DNA of 64,000 bases from Actinospica sp035712985 (GTDB taxonomy: Bacteria; Actinomycetota; Actinomycetes; Streptomycetales; Catenulisporaceae), in NCBI GenBank assembly GCA_035712985.1, contig DASTAE010000255.1:51012-115011 (forward strand). The letters run 5' to 3'. Below the pieces are notes generated by a model. The model was not told the origin of the DNA. It saw only the letters and a list, made by a program, of their open reading frames with translations, and did not search any database. The translations under genes were made by a program, and so were the position numbers. Below are positions 50,737 to 59,542 of this stretch, piece after piece. The first letter of the stretch is position 1. Every line of letters starts with the position of its first letter.

Positions 50737-51336
50737 ATGGACTTCGAAGCAGGACCGAGCGGGCTGCCCGCCGAGCCGGCGCCCGCTCCCATGCCGGTGA
50801 AGATGGTCATCGCCGGGGGCTTCGGCGTCGGCAAGACCACCGCCGTCGCCGCCGTCTCCGACGTGCCCCCGCTGACCACCGAGGCGGCCATCACCGAGGT
50901 CGCCGCGGGCGTCGACGACGTCTCGATGACCCCCAACAAGACCACCACCACCGTCGCCATGGACTTCGGCTCGGTGATGCTCGACCCCACCCTGAAGCTG
51001 TACCTGTTCGGCACGCCGGGCCAGGACCGCTTCGGCTTCATGTGGGACGACGTCACCGAGGGCGCGCTCGGCGCGCTCGTCGTGGTGGACAGCCGCAGGC
51101 TCGAGGACTGCTTCCCCGCGGTCGACTACTTCGAGCGCCGCACGATGCCGTTCGCGGTCGCGGTCAACCGGTTCGCCGACACCACCCCGCACCCCCTGGA
51201 CGCGGTGCGCGAGGCCCTGGACGTCGAGTCCGAGGTGCCCGTCATCGAGTTCGACGCGCGCGACTCCACCTCGGTGCGCGACAGCCTCATCATCGTGCTC
51301 GAACTCGCCTTGGCGCGCGCCATGGCAGCCGCGTAA
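50737..51336 (+). CDS. Conservon GTP-binding protein (CvnD type), conservon A
   Basis: A 199-residue MglA/Ras-like GTPase: P-loop AGGFGVGKTT (about residues 26-35), switch II LFGTPGQDRFGFMW, and the NxxD-equivalent as VNRFAD (Asn-Arg-Phe-Ala-Asp, shifted from NKxD). Probably switched by the Roadblock partner. The ATG at 50737 opens with MDFEAG. A strong hairpin terminator follows. Confidence 0.9.
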   Translation: MDFEAGPSGLPAEPAPAPMPVKMVIAGGFGVGKTTAVAAVSDVPPLTTEAAITEVAAGVDDVSMTPNKTTTTVAMDFGSVMLDPTLKLYLFGTPGQDRFGFMWDDVTEGALGALVVVDSRRLEDCFPAVDYFERRTMPFAVAVNRFADTTPHPLDAVREALDVESEVPVIEFDARDSTSVRDSLIIVLELALARAMAAA

Positions 51337-51362
51337 CGCGCGTCCGTACCCGTCGCGGTACC

Positions 51363-51394
51363 GAGGACCCGGAGCTTGGATGCTCCGGGTCCTC
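51363..51394 (+). terminator. Terminator after conservon A
   Basis: A perfect 13-bp stem (51363-51375 with 51382-51394) with a 6-nt loop TTGGAT, 27 nt after the GTPase stop. It separates conservon A from the protease gene. Confidence 0.85.
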
Positions 51395-51463
51395 ATTCGT
51401 CCCAGACGCGCCGACTTCCGCCGATTCGGTGTTTTCCCGGGACGCGGCGAGTATCAAGGAGGC

Positions 51464-53047
51464 ATGACCACCTTCGAGGCCTCGCGCCGTTCGCCTTTGC
51501 CACACGCCGAGATCCTGGGGCCGGCCGACCCCGCGGAGACCGCCCTCGTGACCCTGTTCCTACGTCGCCGCTCGCCGCTGCCGGAGGCGGGCACCGTGGT
51601 GCTGACCCGCGAAGAGCTGCGGGAGCGGCACGGGGCCGACCCGGCCGAGGCGGACGCGGTCCGGGCGGAGGCCGAGCGGCTCGGGCTGCGCGTCGTGCGC
51701 GTGGACGCGGGCTCGCGGCGGGTACAGGTCGAGGGCACCGTCGGACGGCTCTCCGAGATCTTCGGGGTCGAACTCCATCAGGCGCGCCACCCCGCGTTCT
51801 CGCCGCACGCCGACGCCGGCGTGTTCCGCTACCGCACCGGGGAGCTGACGCTGCCCGAGGCGCTGCGCGAGTCGACGGTCGCCGTCCTCGGCCTGGACAC
51901 CAGGCCGCAGGCGGTGCCGCACTTCCGGCGGCACAAGAAGCCGACCGGCGCCACCGGCACCTTCACGCCGCTGCAGGTCGGCGCCGCGTATCAGTTCCCT
52001 GCCGGCTACGACGGCGCCGGGCAGCCGGTCGCGATCGTCGAGCTCGGCGGCGGCTACGAGCAGTCCGGGCTGAACCAGTACTTCCAGTCGCTCGGGGTGA
52101 CGCCGCCCCAGGTCACCGCGGTCCCGGTGGACGGCGGCTCGAACGCGCCGACCGGCTCGGCGAACGGCCCGGACGGCGAGGTGCAGCTCGACATCGAGGT
52201 GGTCGGGGCGCTCGCGCCGGGCGCGCCGATCTCGGTGTACTTCTCGCCCAACACCGACCAGGGCTTCGCGGACGCCGTCACCGACGCCGCGCACGCCGCG
52301 TCGACGCCGGTCGCGATCTCGATCAGCTGGGGCGGCCCCGAGGACACCTGGGCCGCGCAGTCGGTCACCGCGCTCGACGCCGCGTGCGCCGACGCCGTCG
52401 CCCTCGGCATCACGGTGCTCGCCGCGGCCGGCGACAGCGGCTCGACCGACGGGGCCACGGACGGCAGGCAGCACACCGACTTCCCCGCCTCCAGCCCGCA
52501 CGTGCTCGCCTGCGGCGGCACCAGCCTCACCGTGGACGGCGGCGGCGCGATCGCGACCGAGACGGTGTGGAACGACCAGAACGGCGAGGCCACCGGCGGC
52601 GGTGTCAGCACCCTGTATCCGCTGCCCGCCTGGCAGTCCGGGGCGGGCGTGCCGGACAACGTGGACACCGGCAAGATCGGGCGCGGCGTGCCCGACGTGT
52701 CCGGCAACGCGGATCCGGCGACCGGCTACCAGGTCCTGATCGACGGCACCTCCACGGTCATCGGCGGCACGAGCGCGGTGGCGCCCCTGTGGGCCGCGCT
52801 GGTGGCCCGGCTGGCCCAGCAGGCCGGGCGCCGTCTCGGACTGCTGCAGACGGTGCTCTACGAGGGTGTGAAGCCCGGTGTGGCGCAGCCCGGGTTCCAC
52901 GACGTGACCTCGGGCGGCAACGGCGCGTACTCGGCCGCGGCCGGCTGGGACGCGTGCACCGGGCTCGGCACGCCGAACGGCGCGACGCTCCCGGCGCGGT
53001 TCGCCGGGAACGGCGGCGGCCCGGCGCAGACCATCACCGAGTCCTGA
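51464..53047 (+). CDS. Sedolisin-type serine-carboxyl peptidase (S53)
   Basis: A 527-residue S53 protease with a long activation prodomain (about residues 1-160) and a subtilisin-fold catalytic domain. Active site: Glu239 and Asp243 (GEVQLDIE), Asp324 (AAGDSGS) and Ser437 in GGTSAVAPL. A calcium site is likely in the C-terminal FHDVTSGGNGAY and WDACTGLGTP. No signal peptide is visible at the N-terminus, unusual for a secreted acid protease. ATG at 51464 with AAGGAGG. It stands between two convergent conservons. Confidence 0.93.
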   Translation: MTTFEASRRSPLPHAEILGPADPAETALVTLFLRRRSPLPEAGTVVLTREELRERHGADPAEADAVRAEAERLGLRVVRVDAGSRRVQVEGTVGRLSEIFGVELHQARHPAFSPHADAGVFRYRTGELTLPEALRESTVAVLGLDTRPQAVPHFRRHKKPTGATGTFTPLQVGAAYQFPAGYDGAGQPVAIVELGGGYEQSGLNQYFQSLGVTPPQVTAVPVDGGSNAPTGSANGPDGEVQLDIEVVGALAPGAPISVYFSPNTDQGFADAVTDAAHAASTPVAISISWGGPEDTWAAQSVTALDAACADAVALGITVLAAAGDSGSTDGATDGRQHTDFPASSPHVLACGGTSLTVDGGGAIATETVWNDQNGEATGGGVSTLYPLPAWQSGAGVPDNVDTGKIGRGVPDVSGNADPATGYQVLIDGTSTVIGGTSAVAPLWAALVARLAQQAGRRLGLLQTVLYEGVKPGVAQPGFHDVTSGGNGAYSAAAGWDACTGLGTPNGATLPARFAGNGGGPAQTITES

Positions 53048-53060
53048 TACGCAGGGAGAA

Positions 53061-53094
53061 CCCGCCCGGCCCTGGCGACACAGGGTCGGGCGGG
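53061..53094. terminator. Hairpin between protease and conservon B
   Basis: A 14-bp stem with one G-U type mismatch (53061-53074 with 53081-53094), 6-nt loop, placed between the convergent stops at 53047 and 53112. Likely acts in both directions. Confidence 0.8.
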
Positions 53095-53111
53095 GGGTCT
53101 GTGACGGCGGG

Positions 53112-53699
53112 TCAGCCGCCGACCGTGGCCGGGGCCCGGCCCGCGTGGTGGCGTCCGGCGTGCTCGACCAGCGTGATGAGCACGTTCTTCACGGACGCGC
53201 GTTCCCGCGCGTCGCAGGAGATCACCGGCGTGCCCGGATCCAGGTCGAGGGCCGCGGCGACGGCGCCCGGCTCGAAGCGGCGCGAATCCTCGAACTGGTT
53301 CAGCGCCACCAGGAAAGGCACGCCGCGCCGCTCGAAGTAGTCCACCGCCGGGAAGCAGTCGGCCAGCCGCCGGGTGTCCGCCAGCACGATCGCGCCGAGC
53401 GCGCCCTGGGCCAGCTCGTCCCACAGGAACCAGAACCTGTCCTGGCCGGGCGTGCCGAACAGGTACAGCGCCAGGTCCTCGCGCAGCGAGATCCGGCCGA
53501 AGTCCATCGCCACGGTCGTGGTGGACTTGCCCTCCACCCCCTCGGTGCGGTCCACGCCGACGCCCGCGGTGGTCATCGCCTCCTCGGTGCGCAGCGGGCG
53601 TATCTCGCTCACCGCGCCGACCAGGGTCGTCTTGCCGACGCCGAAACCCCCGGCCACCAGGATCTTCAGCGCCACGAAGCTAGAGCGCGCGGAGTCCAT
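53112..53699 (-). CDS. Conservon GTP-binding protein (CvnD type), conservon B
   Basis: A 195-residue GTPase closely similar to that of conservon A: P-loop AGGFGVGKTT (about residues 16-25), DFGRISL, LFGTPGQDRFWFLW, and LNQFED at the base-recognition loop. Its start overlaps the DUF742 gene by 20 bp. Last gene of the minus-strand conservon. Confidence 0.92.
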   Translation of the reverse strand: MDSARSSFVALKILVAGGFGVGKTTLVGAVSEIRPLRTEEAMTTAGVGVDRTEGVEGKSTTTVAMDFGRISLREDLALYLFGTPGQDRFWFLWDELAQGALGAIVLADTRRLADCFPAVDYFERRGVPFLVALNQFEDSRRFEPGAVAAALDLDPGTPVISCDARERASVKNVLITLVEHAGRHHAGRAPATVGG

Positions 53700-54060
53700 C
53701 GATCACCTCCTGCAGCAGTCGCTCGCTGGGAATGTCCACCGGGCGCACGGGGCGGGTCACCCGGATGTGCCCGTAGTCGAGCAGGTCGGTCAGGATCACC
53801 CGGGTCACCCCGAGCGGCAGGTCGAGGTCGGCCGCGAGGTCGGCGACCGAGCGCGGCCGGATCCGGCACAGCGTGAGCACCGCGGCCTGCTCCGGGCTGA
53901 GCATCGGGTCGCGGGCCGGATCGTTCTCCGCGGTGACCAGGGACAGCAGGTCGAGCAGCACCGGCGAGGGGCGGGCCCGGCCGCGGGTGAGCGCGTAGAG
54001 CCGCACGAGCGGCCCCGCCTGCTCGTCGTACCAGGACGGACGGTCGTTCATCCGCATCAC
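53680..54060 (-). CDS. DUF742 protein (CvnC type), conservon B
   Basis: A 126-residue DUF742 protein: GPLVRLYALTRGRARP, a helix-turn-helix core (VLTLCRIRPRSVADLAADLDLPLGVTRVILTDLL as separate helices) and PSERLLQEVIDGLRAL at the end. The GTG at 54060 overlaps the Roadblock stop (GTGA); ATGs lie one and three codons later. Confidence 0.9.
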   Translation of the reverse strand: MMRMNDRPSWYDEQAGPLVRLYALTRGRARPSPVLLDLLSLVTAENDPARDPMLSPEQAAVLTLCRIRPRSVADLAADLDLPLGVTRVILTDLLDYGHIRVTRPVRPVDIPSERLLQEVIDGLRAL

Positions 54061-54467
54061 GGGGCCTGCGGATGGCCGTCGCGGGCCGGCACGAAGAGGT
54101 GCTCGCCCACCTGCTTGACCAGCCGGGCCATCTCGTAGGCGACCAGGCCGATATCGCTCTCCGCCTCGGCGAACACCGCGAGGCAGGCTCCGGAGCCGGC
54201 CGCGACGACGAACAGGAAGCCGTCGTCGAACTCGACCATGCTCTGCCGTACCGAGCCCGCGCCGAACTGCCGGGTCGCGCCCTTCGCCAGGCTGTTGAAG
54301 CCGCTGGAGACGGCCGCCAGGTGCTCGCGGTCCTCACGGCTGAGGTTCCGCGTGGCCGCCATCGCCAGGCCGTCCGTGGACAGCAGTACGGCGTGCCTGA
54401 TCGCCGGCGTGCGCGTGGTCAGTTCGTCGAGCAGCCAGGTGACCTCGCCGGCCGTGGTTCCGCTCAC
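54057..54467 (-). CDS. Roadblock/LC7 domain protein (CvnB type), conservon B
   Basis: A 136-residue Roadblock protein: TWLLDELTTRTPAIRHAVLL, LSTDGLAMAATRNLSRED, SSGFNSLAKGATRQFG, FLFVVAAGSGACLAVFAE. GTG at 54467 overlaps the kinase stop. Predicted GTPase regulator of this conservon. Confidence 0.92.
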   Translation of the reverse strand: MSGTTAGEVTWLLDELTTRTPAIRHAVLLSTDGLAMAATRNLSREDREHLAAVSSGFNSLAKGATRQFGAGSVRQSMVEFDDGFLFVVAAGSGACLAVFAEAESDIGLVAYEMARLVKQVGEHLFVPARDGHPQAP

Positions 54468-57007
54468 AGGGCGTCTTCCCCTTTCGCATCCTGCTCGTTC
54501 GCCACCGCGTCGTTCGCGGTCGTCGCTGTGGTCTCGGCGGGGCCCTCGGCCCGGCCGCGGGTGAATCCGCGCTGGAACGCGGCCATCGTGGCCCGGTACT
54601 GCTCGGGGGTGCGCTGGGCCCGGCTTCCGCCCGGCTCCCGCCCGGCGGAGGGCTCCGCCTGCGGGTCCTCGGCCCGCGCGGGGGCCGGCTCGGCGCGCAG
54701 CTGCGGGGCCAGGTTCGCCTGGCGCACCCGGCGCGGCAGCCCGTCCGGTCCCAGCTCGGTCCCCGGGTCCTCGGGCGGCGCGGTCTCGCCGCCGAGGCTG
54801 TCGAAGGGCCGCGGCCGCGCGGCCTGCGCGGTGTGCGGGTGGCCGTTGGAGCGCGGCACCCGCACCGCGGCCTCGGCGGGCAGGGCGGGCTGCGGCCGCG
54901 GCGGCGCGAGGGCCGCGGCCGTGGCCGGGACCGTCAGCTCGGCCGCGGGGGCCGGCCCGCGCGGTCCGCCGACCCGCTGCCCGCCGCCGCGCTCGCCGAG
55001 CGCCACCGGGGCGTCGCCGGTCTCGCCGGGGCTCTGCATCACGCTGCTCGGGATCAGCACGACGGCCGTGATCCCGCCGTACGCCGAGGCGCACAGGCTG
55101 ACCCGGATCTCGTGCCGCCGGGCGAGGCGGGAGACCACGAACAGGCCGAGCCGGTCGCTGTCGAACAGGTCGTCGCCGCTGGACTCGCCGATCCGCCGGT
55201 TGGCCTCGCGCAGCGCCTCCTGGCTCATGCCGAGGCCGCGGTCCTCGATCTCGATCGCGAAGCCGGAGCCGACCGGCTCGCCGCCCACCACGACCCGCGT
55301 GTGCGGCGGCGAGAAGGAGGTGGCGTTCTCGATCAGCTCGGCCAGCAGGTGCGTCAGGTCCGCCACGACCGGGCCGAGGACCCGGGCGCGCGGCATCCGG
55401 CGCACCTCGACCCGCGGGTAGTCCTCGGCCTCGGCCGCGGCGGCGCGCACCACGTCGGTCAGGTCCACCGGATGCCGCCAGGCGCGGCCGGGCGTCGCGC
55501 CGGACAGGATGATCAGGCCCTCCGCGTGGCGGCGCATCCGGGTCGCCAGGTGGTCGAGCCGGAACAGGTCCTCGAGGTGGTCGGGCTCCTCGATCCGCCG
55601 CTCCATCGCGTCCAGCAGCGCGAGCTGGCGGTGCACCAGCACCTGGCTGCGCCGGGCGAGGTTGAGGAAGACCCCGGAGACGCCGGAGACCAGCTCGGCG
55701 CGCTCGACGGCGGCCTGCATGGCGGCCTGGGAGGCGACGGCCAGCGCCTCGGCGACCTGGCCGAGCTCGCCGGTCTCCGGGTCCAGCGGCGGGGACTGCT
55801 GCTCGGGCACCACGTTCTGCCCGGCGCGCAGCCGCGCCATCGTCTCGGGCAGCCGCCGCCCGGCGAGGTCGAGCGCGTAGTCGCGCAGGCCGACCAGGTC
55901 GCTGACCAGCCGCCGGCCGATGCCGACCGAGATCACCAGGCTGACCAGCAGGGCGAACAGGCCGAGCAGCACGCCGAAGCCGGAGCCGGTCGTCAGCAGC
56001 CTGCTGTACGGGTTCTGCGAGGCGGGGGTGGCCGCGGCCCTGGACGCGGAGTCGAGGTTCGCCAGCACGGTCGGGGCGAGCGAGTCCCAGGCGCGCGCCG
56101 GGGCCGCGTTGTCCGCGTTGACCCCGGGGCCCGCGACGACCACGGCGTTCTGCAGCGCCGCGAGCGACTGCCCGGTGACGCCGGAGCCCGGGTCGGGCAC
56201 GCTCGTCGCGGCCTGGCGCAGGTAGGAGCGCTCCGCGTAGACGGCGCCGACGAACGCGGGGTACGCGGCGCCGCTCAGCGATCCCGAGGTGTGCATCCCG
56301 CCGAGCAGCGCGTCCTGCAGGGCGAGCTGCTCGCGCGCCTCGGACAGGTCGAGCGCGGCCTGCGCGGTCGCCGACGCGCCGGGCAGCGTGGTCATCGTGG
56401 CCTGCGCGTCGAGCGCGTCGGAGATGGCCGTGGAGTAGGCGTTGTTGGCGCTGGCGACCGACAGCGAGTGGCCGAGGATCCCGGTGCGGATCGCGGTGAG
56501 CGCGTCCATCGCCGCGGCCACCGTGGACAGCCGCGTCGCGAGCTGCGGGCTCAGATCGGCGGTGGCCGCGGTCGACTGGTCGATGCCCAGGCGCAACGTG
56601 GCCGCCGCCGCCCGGGACGCCGATATCCGGGTGCCGAGGATCGTCGGCGCGGAGCCGTTGACCGAGAGGTACGCGTCGGCGGCCGAGCGCTCCTGCTGCA
56701 GGGCCGTGACCGCGTTGTCCAGCGGGGCGGCGACGGAGGAGTCGATCGTCTTGAGCTGCTGCTGGTTGTACGCGGCGCTGATCGTGTTGACCGCCGCGAT
56801 GCCCCACAGGGCCGTGAGCGAGACGACGGGCAGCGCCAGCAGGCTGACGATCCGGGCGCGGACCGTGCGCGGGGCGAAGCGCGAGCGCGGCCGGGCGGCG
56901 CGCGCCGGAGCCTGCGGGGTGTCGACCGCGCGGCGGTGCGCGGCCCGGCGGTTGCGGCGCGGCTCGGCGGAGGAGTCGGGGGCGGACGTGGCTGTCTGCG
57001 CGGTCAT
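54464..57007 (-). CDS. Conservon sensor histidine kinase-like protein (CvnA type), conservon B
   Basis: An 847-residue membrane protein: TM1 about residues 49-70, a helical NIT-type sensor domain, TM2 about 341-362, HAMP, HisKA-like region (LFRLDHLATRMRR), HATPase (HLLAELIENATSFSPP near residue 556; EDRGLGM; RLGLFVVSRLARR). The C-terminal 230 residues are Pro/Ala-rich. Same order of domains as conservon A but only distantly similar in the sensor region, so the two probably sense different signals. ATG at 57007 overlaps the MHYT stop by one base. Confidence 0.9.
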   Translation of the reverse strand: MTAQTATSAPDSSAEPRRNRRAAHRRAVDTPQAPARAARPRSRFAPRTVRARIVSLLALPVVSLTALWGIAAVNTISAAYNQQQLKTIDSSVAAPLDNAVTALQQERSAADAYLSVNGSAPTILGTRISASRAAAATLRLGIDQSTAATADLSPQLATRLSTVAAAMDALTAIRTGILGHSLSVASANNAYSTAISDALDAQATMTTLPGASATAQAALDLSEAREQLALQDALLGGMHTSGSLSGAAYPAFVGAVYAERSYLRQAATSVPDPGSGVTGQSLAALQNAVVVAGPGVNADNAAPARAWDSLAPTVLANLDSASRAAATPASQNPYSRLLTTGSGFGVLLGLFALLVSLVISVGIGRRLVSDLVGLRDYALDLAGRRLPETMARLRAGQNVVPEQQSPPLDPETGELGQVAEALAVASQAAMQAAVERAELVSGVSGVFLNLARRSQVLVHRQLALLDAMERRIEEPDHLEDLFRLDHLATRMRRHAEGLIILSGATPGRAWRHPVDLTDVVRAAAAEAEDYPRVEVRRMPRARVLGPVVADLTHLLAELIENATSFSPPHTRVVVGGEPVGSGFAIEIEDRGLGMSQEALREANRRIGESSGDDLFDSDRLGLFVVSRLARRHEIRVSLCASAYGGITAVVLIPSSVMQSPGETGDAPVALGERGGGQRVGGPRGPAPAAELTVPATAAALAPPRPQPALPAEAAVRVPRSNGHPHTAQAARPRPFDSLGGETAPPEDPGTELGPDGLPRRVRQANLAPQLRAEPAPARAEDPQAEPSAGREPGGSRAQRTPEQYRATMAAFQRGFTRGRAEGPAETTATTANDAVANEQDAKGEDAL

Positions 57008-57780
57008 CAGCGGCCGGACCCCTTCACGGCCACGGGCGCGGCGACGGGGCGCCCGGTGTCCGAGAGCCCGACGTACGCGGCCGTCAGGAACAGGTAGGAG
57101 CCGAGGCCGACCGTGAGCGGGAAGATGAAGTCCATCGCGGTCGCCCCCGAGGGCGGCGCCGCGCCGGGGTCGACGGCCACGCGCACCGCGGCCATCCCGG
57201 TGTAGTGCATGGCGCTGACCGCGATGCCCATCACCAGGCTCGCGCCGAAGGAGGCGAGCGGGCTGCGGATGTTCAGGGAGGCCCAGAGCGCGGCGGTGGC
57301 GGCGACCGTGGCGATGACGATCGAGACCCCGACCTCCCAGTCCGCGTAGCTGATGACCCCGTTGATGTGCACGGCGTACATGCCGACGTAGTGCATCGCG
57401 GCCACCCCGAAGCCGGTGGCGAGGCCGCCGGCGAGCAGCGAGCGCGGCCGTCCGCCGCCGTGTGCCACTACGAAGACGCCCACCCCGACCACGACGATCG
57501 CCACCACCAGGCTCAGCAGCGTGAGCGGCACGTTGTAGCGGACCTGGGAGCCGATCACGGCGAAGCCGAGCATCGCGACGAAGTGCATGGTCCAGATGCC
57601 GGTGCCGATCGCGATGGCCGCCGACAGCAGCCAGTTGCGACGGCTGCGCCGGTCCGGCGCGTGCACCGCGCGCAGCGTGGCCCGCAGCCCGAGGGCGCCG
57701 CCGACGCAGGCCATCAGGTAGGACAGCACCGGGGTCAGCCAGCCGAAGCCCGTCTCGCTGATCATCCCCATCGAGCCCAT
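57007..57780 (-). CDS. MHYT-domain integral membrane sensor
   Basis: A 257-residue protein with seven membrane helices and the MHYT signature three times: WTMHFVAML, GVAAMHYVGM and VSAMHYTGM. The Met and His residues are proposed to bind copper and to sense oxygen, CO or NO. It is the first gene of conservon B and is translationally coupled to the kinase (TGATG), so it may give the GTPase system an additional input. Confidence 0.92.
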   Translation of the reverse strand: MGSMGMISETGFGWLTPVLSYLMACVGGALGLRATLRAVHAPDRRSRRNWLLSAAIAIGTGIWTMHFVAMLGFAVIGSQVRYNVPLTLLSLVVAIVVVGVGVFVVAHGGGRPRSLLAGGLATGFGVAAMHYVGMYAVHINGVISYADWEVGVSIVIATVAATAALWASLNIRSPLASFGASLVMGIAVSAMHYTGMAAVRVAVDPGAAPPSGATAMDFIFPLTVGLGSYLFLTAAYVGLSDTGRPVAAPVAVKGSGR

Positions 57781-58045
57781 GGCACCCCTTCGTGGTCATT
57801 TCGTTATCCGTGGCAGGCCACGACGATGGCACGGGGGATGGGCGCCTCGCGGGTTTTTCCTCGAACTTTTCCCGATCTTGGTCGGAGGGGGGATGATCAC
57901 TGGGACGGCCATGGGACTGCCCTGAGTGCCCGGAGCATGACGTTCAGTGATTTTTCTGGACGCGGCCGGGCTATTTCGTTCACTGATTCAACAACCGTGC
58001 GCCACGGTCGCGGCGCGGGAAGGAGCCGACGAGGCGTCGGTAAGT

Positions 58046-59278
58046 TCAGCGCAGGCCCTGCGCGAGCGGCAGCGTACGGCCGAGGGCCACGTGGTGGCGC
58101 CGGTCGCAGAACTCCAGCACCGCGCCGCCGCCCTCGGCCGCCGCGTGCGCGCCGACCCGGGCGAGCTCGAGCTCGCCGGCGTCCCGCGCCGAGACGGTCA
58201 CGAACCCGGCCGCCGCGATCTCGCCCTCGCGCCCGGCCGGACCGACCACGATCGAGGCCGCGCCGGTCACGCCCGAGGGCAGGAACGCGGCCGGGGCCGC
58301 CAGGTCGATCGCGCCGCCGAGGGTGCGCGGCCACTGCTTGACCCAGCCCGTCGCGTGCCACCAGCGGGCCGCCCGCGGGCCCGAGCCGCCGAGCAGCGAG
58401 CAGGCGCGCGGATCCCGGGCGTCCACCTCCTCCGGCTGCCAGGGCGTCTCGGCGTGCCGGGGCCCGGGCAGCGGTCCGCCGCCGGGCAGCAGCAGCGAGC
58501 CGAGCAGCCCGGTCACCGCCGCGCGGTCCAGCGGCACCAGCGGGCCGAGCCGGCCGCCGGTCACGTCATCCCTGCTCAGCTGGGTGAAGACGTTCTGCGC
58601 GGCCTTCGTCGCCACCAGCGCGAGCCCGCGCTCGCCCTGGCAGAGCTTCGCCGCGCGCCCGATCAGCGCCGGGTGGTAGGCGAGCGAGAGCACCGCGTAC
58701 GCCCGGGTGCGCCCCGCCGGGCCGGGGACCTGGTAGAGCAGCTGGACCCGGCGCACCGTGCCGGCCGCCGGGGGAGTGTTCAGGCACTCGCCGAGCCGGG
58801 CCGCGAGGTCGCGGGTGTCCGCGCCGCGCAGCACGCTGGTGGCGATCTCGGCGACGGCCAGCAGCTCGGGCGGGCCGCCGTGCCCGGCGTGCAGCATCAG
58901 CGCGGGCTCCAAGGCCCCGGACAGCTGCGGCAGCCAGTGCATCCCGCCGAGCTCGAAGGGCTCGGGGCGCCGCGCGGCCTGCGCGGGCAGCTTGAGCAGC
59001 CGCCGCCGGGTGCCGCGCACCCGCAGCCAGCCGAACAGGCCGGCGGAGGGATCGGCGTTCCGCTTGGGCTCGGGGGCCGGCCGGCGCTGCGGACCCGGCA
59101 CGCCCTGCGCGGCTCCGGCGGGCGCGGGAACGGGCCCCCGCGTCGTGCGCTGGGGCGCGGGCGGCGGCGAGGACGGGCGCGCGCTCTGTCCCCGGGTCTG
59201 CTGTTGGTGCGTGGCCACGTTCGCAGTGTCGCACAGCTCCGCCCCCCATCGGCTCTCCGGCACCGGACCCGACCGCAT
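58046..59278 (-). CDS. EccE-like domain protein without membrane segments (uncertain)
   Basis: A 410-residue protein: Pro/Ala-rich disordered N-terminus (about residues 1-85), then a mixed domain. The C-terminal pattern GWVKQWPR ... AGFVTVSARDAGELELA ... LGRTLPLAQGLR resembles the soluble part of type VII secretion EccE proteins, judged from memory. The two N-terminal membrane helices of EccE are missing, and no other type VII gene is nearby. The ATG at 59278 has GGAGG 5 nt upstream. Function open. Confidence 0.6.
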   Translation of the reverse strand: MRSGPVPESRWGAELCDTANVATHQQQTRGQSARPSSPPPAPQRTTRGPVPAPAGAAQGVPGPQRRPAPEPKRNADPSAGLFGWLRVRGTRRRLLKLPAQAARRPEPFELGGMHWLPQLSGALEPALMLHAGHGGPPELLAVAEIATSVLRGADTRDLAARLGECLNTPPAAGTVRRVQLLYQVPGPAGRTRAYAVLSLAYHPALIGRAAKLCQGERGLALVATKAAQNVFTQLSRDDVTGGRLGPLVPLDRAAVTGLLGSLLLPGGGPLPGPRHAETPWQPEEVDARDPRACSLLGGSGPRAARWWHATGWVKQWPRTLGGAIDLAAPAAFLPSGVTGAASIVVGPAGREGEIAAAGFVTVSARDAGELELARVGAHAAAEGGGAVLEFCDRRHHVALGRTLPLAQGLR

Positions 59279-59542
59279 GTCCACCTCCACAAGCCCGGCG
59301 AGCGCCAGAACGCGCCGGATCCGCAACGAGTGATCCCCGTTTCCGACCAGCGGGAACCCTCCGGACCTGACAGTCTCCGAACCCGTGGCGCAACCGTGGC
59401 GGGCTCCGATGAGTCAGCATCCTTGTCCGGTGGACCCACCGGATACATCGGACCACGTGTGTTACGCCGTTTTACATATTCCTCACAAATGCGGCATCGT
59501 GGACCGATGGCTTTTCGTGCCCGCGCTGAGAGGATCGAAGGA

